Below are positions 5,227-10,702 of a DNA stretch of 10,702 nt, in pieces. A program made the translations under genes and the position numbers. This stretch comes from Solirubrobacteraceae bacterium (GTDB taxonomy: Bacteria; Actinomycetota; Thermoleophilia; Solirubrobacterales; Solirubrobacteraceae), in NCBI GenBank assembly GCA_025935735.1, contig JAICUS010000164.1, positions 1 through 10,702 on the forward strand. Direction: 5' to 3'. The notes under the pieces were generated by a model that did no database searches, was not told the DNA's origin, and saw nothing but the letters and a program-made list of their open reading frames with translations. The first letter of the stretch is position 1. Each line of letters opens with the position of its first letter.

Positions 5227-5919
5227 TCATCGAGTCCAGCTGAGCCCGAAGCGGGCGAACACCGTGCGCAGGTCGGGGTCGTCGGGCGCGACCGGCTCGC
5301 TCGCCGCGTCCGACGGCGGCTCGGTCTCGAAGATCGCCCAGTTGACGAGATCGTCGCCGAGCCGCGACGCGTAGCGCAGGCCGGCCAGCGGGCGGCCGCC
5401 GGGGTCGCGGCCTCCGACGAAGACGTGGCGGGAGATCTCCTGGGTGAACGCGCGCGGGGCGCGGCGGCGCAGGTCGCCGGCGTCGAGGTCGTCGAAGCCG
5501 TAGTGCAACGCGCGCGCGGCCAGGGCGGAGCGCAGTGCCGCGAGCGACTCCGAGCGGCCGACGTCGGCGAACGCGCCGCCGTGGCGGGCGGCGCCGATCG
5601 CCCGCGTGGCGCACCACTCGATCGGCACGACGCCGGCGCCGAGGGCCGGAGCGAAGTCGGCGTCGCGCGAGCCTCCCGCGATCCGCGCGCACTCCGCGGC
5701 CAGCTCGAGGTCCGGCCGGAAGCGGGCGAGCGTCTCGGCGAACGCGCCGAGCCGCGGTTGGCTGGCGTAGAGCACGCGGTACTCCGCGAGCGGGTCGTCG
5801 AAGCGGTTGCCGAACGTGCCGTCGTCGTGCGCGTAGGCCCAGTCCGGCCAGGCCCAGGCGTCCGGGAGCCGGCCGACGCGGTGCAGCGGCCCGTCGGCGC
5901 GGGCGACCGCGAGCGTCAT
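5227..5919 (-). CDS. RES-domain toxin (NAD+-degrading type) of a RES/Xre system
   Basis: A 230-residue RES-domain protein. Known members (MbcT, other Xre-partnered RES toxins) destroy cellular NAD+ and stop growth unless bound by their antitoxin. Candidate conserved residues are Arg39 in FGNRFDDP, Tyr51 in RVLYASQP, Glu62 in AFAETLARF (23 residues after the Arg, the usual spacing) and Ser185 in LRYASRLGDDLVNWAIFE; all key positions appear intact, so the toxin looks active. Length is within the range of RES proteins. The start at 5919 overlaps the antitoxin stop as ATGA, so the two are translationally coupled; longer in-frame extensions upstream are antisense to antitoxin coding sequence in another frame. 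The order antitoxin-toxin is standard for this class. Confidence 0.85.
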   Translation of the reverse strand: MTLAVARADGPLHRVGRLPDAWAWPDWAYAHDDGTFGNRFDDPLAEYRVLYASQPRLGAFAETLARFRPDLELAAECARIAGGSRDADFAPALGAGVVPIEWCATRAIGAARHGGAFADVGRSESLAALRSALAARALHYGFDDLDAGDLRRRAPRAFTQEISRHVFVGGRDPGGRPLAGLRYASRLGDDLVNWAIFETEPPSDAASEPVAPDDPDLRTVFARFGLSWTR

Positions 5920-6305
5920 CCACCGACGAGGAAGGCGCGGGCCGCCCCGACGACCGCCGGGCCGACCTCCTGCAGCTCGCCCTCGCGCAGCAGCCGGGCG
6001 GGAGAGCGGTCGTCGAGCTGCGGGTTGAGCCCCTGCAGCCACGCCTGGGCGATCCGCGGGCCCTCGACCTCGGCCACCATCGACGCGACCTGGAGCGCCA
6101 CGCGCAGCCGCTGCTGCACGGCGTCCGACGGCGCGCGGGCGCCGTCCGCCCACTGGTGCACCGCCCGCGTCTCCCGCACCGCGCCCAGGTAGGCGACCAG
6201 GCGCGGGCCCAGCAGCTCGCGCAACGCGGTCACGACCTCCGGGAACGTGGAGCGGACGGCGAGCGTGTGGGCGGCGAGCCCGGGACGCGAAGCGGTGGCG
6301 GCCAT
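5916..6305 (-). CDS. Xre/MbcA/ParS-type antitoxin
   Basis: A 129-residue antitoxin. An N-terminal Xre-like helix-turn-helix covers about 20-75 (FPEVVTALRELLGPRLVAYL, then the WADGARAPSDAVQQRL segment), and the C-terminal MbcA/ParS toxin-binding region carries the diagnostic WLQGLNPQLDDRSPARLL (89-106). In this family the C-terminus blocks the RES active site, and the DNA-binding domain represses the operon. I start at the ATG at 6305 rather than in-frame GTG codons at 6317 and 6314, because TACAGT (6321-6316) looks like the -10 box and would put the transcript start downstream of those GTGs. The four direct repeats at 6309-6350 are the likely operator. The stop overlaps the toxin start by ATGA. 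Confidence 0.85.
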   Translation of the reverse strand: MAATASRPGLAAHTLAVRSTFPEVVTALRELLGPRLVAYLGAVRETRAVHQWADGARAPSDAVQQRLRVALQVASMVAEVEGPRIAQAWLQGLNPQLDDRSPARLLREGELQEVGPAVVGAARAFLVGG

Positions 6306-6308
6306 CAG

Positions 6309-6350
6309 GATCACCACTGTATCACAGGCGAGATCACAACCTGGATCACA
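6309..6350 (-). promoter_or_regulatory. Four phased TGTGATC direct repeats: operator/promoter of the toxin-antitoxin pair
   Basis: On the minus strand the heptamers TGTGATC (6350-6344), TGTGATC (6338-6332), TGTGATA (6326-6320) and GGTGATC (6315-6309) follow each other with start-to-start steps of 12, 12 and 11 nt, close to one helical turn. A TANNNT -10-like hexamer TACAGT (6321-6316) lies between and partly over the third and fourth copies, and the antitoxin ATG follows at 6305. The first repeat contains the TGA stop (6348-6346) of the upstream regulator gene. Inferred: antitoxin monomers or dimers bind along one face of the DNA and shut the promoter. Confidence 0.6.
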
Positions 6351-7212
6351 CCAGGGCCAGCGGGGCGTCCATCAGCTCCGCCAGCCGCTCCGCCGTGCCG
6401 GTCTCCGGCACGGGCGAGTAGACGACGAGCCGCTGGTCGGGCGTCTCGCTGGGATGGAAGACCCCGTGCTCGAACACCAGCGGGCCGGCCTCCGGGTGGT
6501 GGAGCTCCTTGCGGCCCTGGCCGGAGTGCGCGACCTCGTGGCGCTTCCACGCCTTGGCGAACTCCGGGCTGGCCTGCCGGAGGGCGACGATGAGCTCCTC
6601 GAAGGCGGGATCGCCCAGCTGGCGCGCGCTGTCGGCCCGGAACTTGGCCACCACCAGCCGCACGTGCGCGGGCCAGTCGGGCATCAGCACCCGCCGCCGC
6701 GGGTCCATGAACAGCTGCCAGAGGTGGTTGCGCGCGGGCCGCGGGATGGCTGCGAGGTCGCCGAACAGCACGGTCGCGGCCCGGTTCCAGGCCAGGTAGT
6801 CCCAGCGGCGCCCGAGCAGGTACGCCGGCGTCGGGTCGAGGCTCTCGATCAGCCGCCGCATGGGCGTGGAGGCCTTCTCCGGCGGCTGCTCGAGCGGCGG
6901 CGCCGCCTCGCCGCGCCCCAGCAGGATCAGATGGGTCCGCTCGGCGGGGGTGAGCTTGAGCGCGCGGGCGAGCGCCTCGAGCACGTCGACCGACGCGCGC
7001 ACGTCGCGCCCCTGCTCGAGCCACGTGTACCAGGTGGCGCCCACGTCCGCGAGCTGCGCCACCTCCTCTCGCCGCAGGCCCGGGGTGCGGCGCCGGCCGC
7101 CGCCCGGCAGGCCGACGTCGTCCGGCTGCAGCGCCGCGCGCCGGCGGCGCAGGAAGTCCGCGAGCTCGGCGCGGCGGAGCGCGCCGTTCCCGTTTTCGCT
7201 GATCTCGGTCAC
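6346..7212 (-). CDS. MmyB-like XRE family transcriptional regulator
   Basis: A 288-residue one-component regulator. The N-terminal Xre helix-turn-helix (about 15-98) contains the hallmark RRTPGLRREEVAQLADVG and WYTWLEQGRDVRAS; residues about 115-288 form the MmyB-type PAS-like ligand-binding domain (LDPTPAYLLGRRWDYLAWNRAATVLFGD), with a C-terminal VFEHGVFHPSETPDQRLVVYSP segment. Members of this group bind small, often fatty-acid-like, ligands and commonly regulate divergent neighbours. The start is a GTG at 7212 preceded by GGAG about 5 nt upstream. It is divergent from the second MFS exporter, its likely target, across a 93-bp gap with operator-like repeats. Downstream, only 40 nt separate it from the antitoxin, so read-through into the toxin-antitoxin pair is possible. 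Confidence 0.92.
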   Translation of the reverse strand: MTEISENGNGALRRAELADFLRRRRAALQPDDVGLPGGGRRRTPGLRREEVAQLADVGATWYTWLEQGRDVRASVDVLEALARALKLTPAERTHLILLGRGEAAPPLEQPPEKASTPMRRLIESLDPTPAYLLGRRWDYLAWNRAATVLFGDLAAIPRPARNHLWQLFMDPRRRVLMPDWPAHVRLVVAKFRADSARQLGDPAFEELIVALRQASPEFAKAWKRHEVAHSGQGRKELHHPEAGPLVFEHGVFHPSETPDQRLVVYSPVPETGTAERLAELMDAPLALV

Positions 7213-7243
7213 GTTCTCCGTCCGATCCGGGTCAGACCCCTGA

Positions 7244-7289
7244 AGGTGGAACCTCGACTACCAGGATAAAGCCCTCCCTGGTACCTGGA
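7244..7289. promoter_or_regulatory. Operator-like repeats between XRE regulator and MFS exporter
   Basis: Within the 93-bp divergent gap, TACCAGG (7259-7265) and CCTGGTA (7277-7283) form a perfect 7-bp inverted repeat with an 11-nt spacer; a further half-site CCTGGAT follows at 7284-7290. AGGTGGAACCT (7244-7254) is a second small palindrome. GGAACCTCGA (7248-7257) and GGTACCTGGA (7280-7289) are 10-bp direct repeats with two mismatches, 32 bp (about three turns) apart. On the minus strand TATCCT (7268-7263) could be the regulator's -10 box, so binding here would also give autoregulation. A promoter for the exporter is not obvious. Confidence 0.5.
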
Positions 7290-7305
7290 TCGGAAGTGTC
7301 GCACA

Positions 7306-8721
7306 GTGAACCGCGTGAATCCTCCCCGAACCCCCTCGACGCGAGCCCTGCTGCTCGTCGTCTGCCTGGCCCAGTTCATGGTGATCCTCGACGTCGCCGT
7401 GGTGAACGTCGCGCTGCCGTCGATGCGCGACGACCTGGGCTTCTCCACCGGCGGCCTGCAGTGGGTGGTCAACGCCTACACGCTGACGTTCGCCGGCTTC
7501 ATGATGCTCGGCGGCCGCTGCGCCGACCTGCTGGGCCGCCGCCGCGTCTTCGTGGCCGGCACGGCGCTCTTCGCCGTCTCCTCGCTGCTCTGCGCGCTCG
7601 CCGAGAGCCGCGGGCTGCTGATCGGCGCCCGGGCGCTCCAGGGCCTGGGAGGGGCGATCGTGTCGCCCGCCACCCTGTCGATCATCACCTCCTCGCTGCC
7701 GGAAGGCCGCGAGCGCATCCGCGGGCTCGCCGCCTGGACGGCCGTGGCGAGCCTCGGCGCCTCCTCGGGCGCGCTGCTCGGCGGCGTGCTCACCCAGGCG
7801 TTCGGCTGGCCGGCCATCTTCGCCGTCAACGTGCCGCTGGGCGCGCTCGTGCTCGCGCTCGCGCTCCGCGTCATCCCGGCTGACCAGGGCACGCGCGCGG
7901 GCCACTTCGACCTGGCCGGCGCGGCGCTGGTCACCGGCGGGCTCGTGAGCCTGACCTACGGGATCGTGCGCACCGCCGCGCTCGGCTGGGGCGCGGCCGG
8001 CGTCCTCGTCCCGCTCGCCCTCTCGGCCGGACTGCTCGCCGCCTTCGTCGTGGTCGAGAACCGGGCCGCCAGGCCGCTCGTGCCGCTGGGGATCTTCCGG
8101 CTGGCGCAGCTGCGGGCGGCGAACCTGATCGTCGTGCTCCTGTACTTCGGGATCTTCTCGATGTTCTTCTTCGTCACGCTGTACATGCAGCAGGTGCTCG
8201 GTTACGGAGCCCTGGCGGCCGGCGCGGCCTTCCTGCCGACGACGCTCTCCGTGTTCGCGGGCTCCACGCTCGCGCCGCGGCTGGTCGCGCGCGCCGGCGT
8301 GCGCGGCGTCGCCTCCCTGGGGATGCTGCTGGCCACCGCGGGCCTGCTGCTCTACACGGAGGTGCGGCCGGGCGGCAGCTTCCTGGCGGACGTCCTGCCG
8401 GGCGGGGTCCTCGCGGGCCTCGGCATGGGCATGACGCTGGTCTCGGCCACGATCGCCGCCACCCAGGGCGTGCCGGCCGGCCAGAGCGGCGTCGCCTCGG
8501 GCCTGTTGAACATGTCGCGGATGTTCGGCGGCGCGCTCGGGCTGGGCGTGCTGAGCACGATCGCGGCCACCGACAGCGCGTCCTCGCAGGCCCTCACCGA
8601 CGGGTTCGGCGCGGCCTTCACGGTCGCCGCGGCGATCACGCTGACCGGCGCGCTGCTGGCGCTCGTCCTGCTGCGCCCGCGGCGCGCGCCCGTGCCGGAG
8701 GGCGAGCTGGCCGCCGCCTGA
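7306..8721 (+). CDS. MFS drug exporter, DHA2 (EmrB/QacA) family
   Basis: A 471-residue polytopic efflux protein of the cytoplasmic membrane. Seen in order: helix 1 with Asp29 (FMVILDVAVVNVALPSM), LQWVVNAYTLTFAG (51-64), motif A RCADLLGRRR (71-80), Arg109 in GARALQGLGGA, motif C GASSGALLGG (151-160), and IFAVNVPLGALVLALALR. The hydrophobic pattern and length suit 14 transmembrane helices. Substrate is unknown. Translation probably begins at GTG 7306 (GTG 7315 is the alternative); the ribosome site is weak (GGAAG about 10 nt upstream). Control by the divergent MmyB-like regulator is inferred from arrangement. A 29-nt stretch (7467-7495) is identical to bases 3579-3607 of the other exporter gene. 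A GC hairpin follows the stop. Confidence 0.93.
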   Translation: MNRVNPPRTPSTRALLLVVCLAQFMVILDVAVVNVALPSMRDDLGFSTGGLQWVVNAYTLTFAGFMMLGGRCADLLGRRRVFVAGTALFAVSSLLCALAESRGLLIGARALQGLGGAIVSPATLSIITSSLPEGRERIRGLAAWTAVASLGASSGALLGGVLTQAFGWPAIFAVNVPLGALVLALALRVIPADQGTRAGHFDLAGAALVTGGLVSLTYGIVRTAALGWGAAGVLVPLALSAGLLAAFVVVENRAARPLVPLGIFRLAQLRAANLIVVLLYFGIFSMFFFVTLYMQQVLGYGALAAGAAFLPTTLSVFAGSTLAPRLVARAGVRGVASLGMLLATAGLLLYTEVRPGGSFLADVLPGGVLAGLGMGMTLVSATIAATQGVPAGQSGVASGLLNMSRMFGGALGLGVLSTIAATDSASSQALTDGFGAAFTVAAAITLTGALLALVLLRPRRAPVPEGELAAA

Positions 8722-8727
8722 GTTGGC

Positions 8728-8757
8728 GCGGCGGCGCCGCCCGGCCGGCGCCGCCGC
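8728..8757 (+). terminator. 12-bp GC hairpin after the second MFS gene
   Basis: Bases 8728-8739 pair perfectly with 8746-8757 around a 6-nt loop, starting 6 nt after the TGA stop. The stem is entirely G-C and no U-tract follows, a form common in high-GC genomes. It separates the exporter from the lipoprotein gene. Confidence 0.6.
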
Positions 8758-8770
8758 CGCGCGGCCGCGC

Positions 8771-8785
8771 TAGCGTCGGAGGGGG
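8771..8785 (+). promoter_or_regulatory. -10 element and purine-rich ribosome site before the lipoprotein gene
   Basis: TAGCGT (8771-8776) fits TANNNT, 9 nt before the ATG. GGAGGGGG (8778-8785) directly abuts the ATG; its GGAGG core is closer to the start than usual. With a start site about 7 nt after the -10, the mRNA would begin in the G-run just before the ATG, so the element may be largely untranscribed and the message nearly leaderless. Confidence 0.4.

Positions 8786-10702
<1,917 letters not shown>

Noticed and set aside
5190..5243. Coding-looking tail ADLRRLKRIIESS in the plus strand near the toxin stop
   Set aside because: No start codon or extended family match upstream; it overlaps the toxin 3' end and is most likely a chance frame or, at best, an unrecognisable remnant.
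5992..6153. N-terminal extension of the RES toxin frame beyond its ATG at 5919
   Set aside because: This part coincides with antitoxin coding DNA in another frame and gives an Arg/Ala/Gly-rich string; the ATGA overlap marks the real start.
4873..6192. 439-codon plus-strand frame opposite the toxin-antitoxin genes
   Set aside because: Antisense to the RES and Xre genes, which have clear family motifs; the translation is compositionally biased without domains.

Overview
The window is very GC-rich DNA with strong third-position G/C bias and short intergenic gaps. It looks like an actinobacterial chromosome. The MmyB-type regulator, the SigX5-type sigma factor with a SnoaL tail, the F420-type PPOX protein, the propeller lipoprotein and the monomeric NADP isocitrate dehydrogenase together suggest the Thermoleophilia/Solirubrobacterales branch. 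That placement is an inference, because there is no rRNA or other phylogenetic marker here. I see no tRNA, rRNA, CRISPR array, insertion sequence or phage gene.

Layout, left to right. (1) 1-1000: a small DUF3995 membrane protein (+), whose 3' end runs into a tandem repeat of about 50 bp, convergent with a PPOX-class F420-type oxidoreductase (-). (2) 1000-2434: a 1-Cys peroxiredoxin (+) divergent from the PPOX gene and closed by a strong GC hairpin. Then comes a two-gene unit: an NTF2/SnoaL-like protein and a small Cys/His-rich protein, coupled by an ATGA overlap. (3) 2409-4842: an ECF sigma factor with a SnoaL-like C-terminal domain (-), divergent from a 14-TM-type MFS exporter (+). The 70-bp gap between them is almost perfectly mirror-symmetric. 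(4) 4843-5226: a convergent gap with palindromes and hairpins but no gene I can support. (5) 5227-6305: a RES/Xre toxin-antitoxin pair (-). Antitoxin and toxin overlap by ATGA, and four TGTGATC-type direct repeats at 11-12 bp spacing precede the antitoxin. (6) 6346-8721: an MmyB-like XRE regulator (-) divergent from a second DHA2-type MFS exporter (+), with operator-like repeats between them; a 12-bp GC hairpin ends the exporter. (7) 8786-10702: a secreted lipoprotein with a PQQ-type beta-propeller, then the start of monomeric NADP-dependent isocitrate dehydrogenase, cut by the window edge.

How the genes fit together: the middle of the window holds two regulator-exporter modules (sigma factor/MFS and XRE regulator/MFS) either side of an NAD-targeting toxin-antitoxin pair. 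Peroxiredoxin and PPOX oxidoreductase form a small redox-related divergent pair. The most interesting signals are regulatory: the mirrored divergent promoter at 3369-3432, the phased direct repeats at 6309-6350, and several -10-like TANNNT elements only 7-13 nt from start codons with weak or no Shine-Dalgarno, which suggests frequent leaderless transcription.
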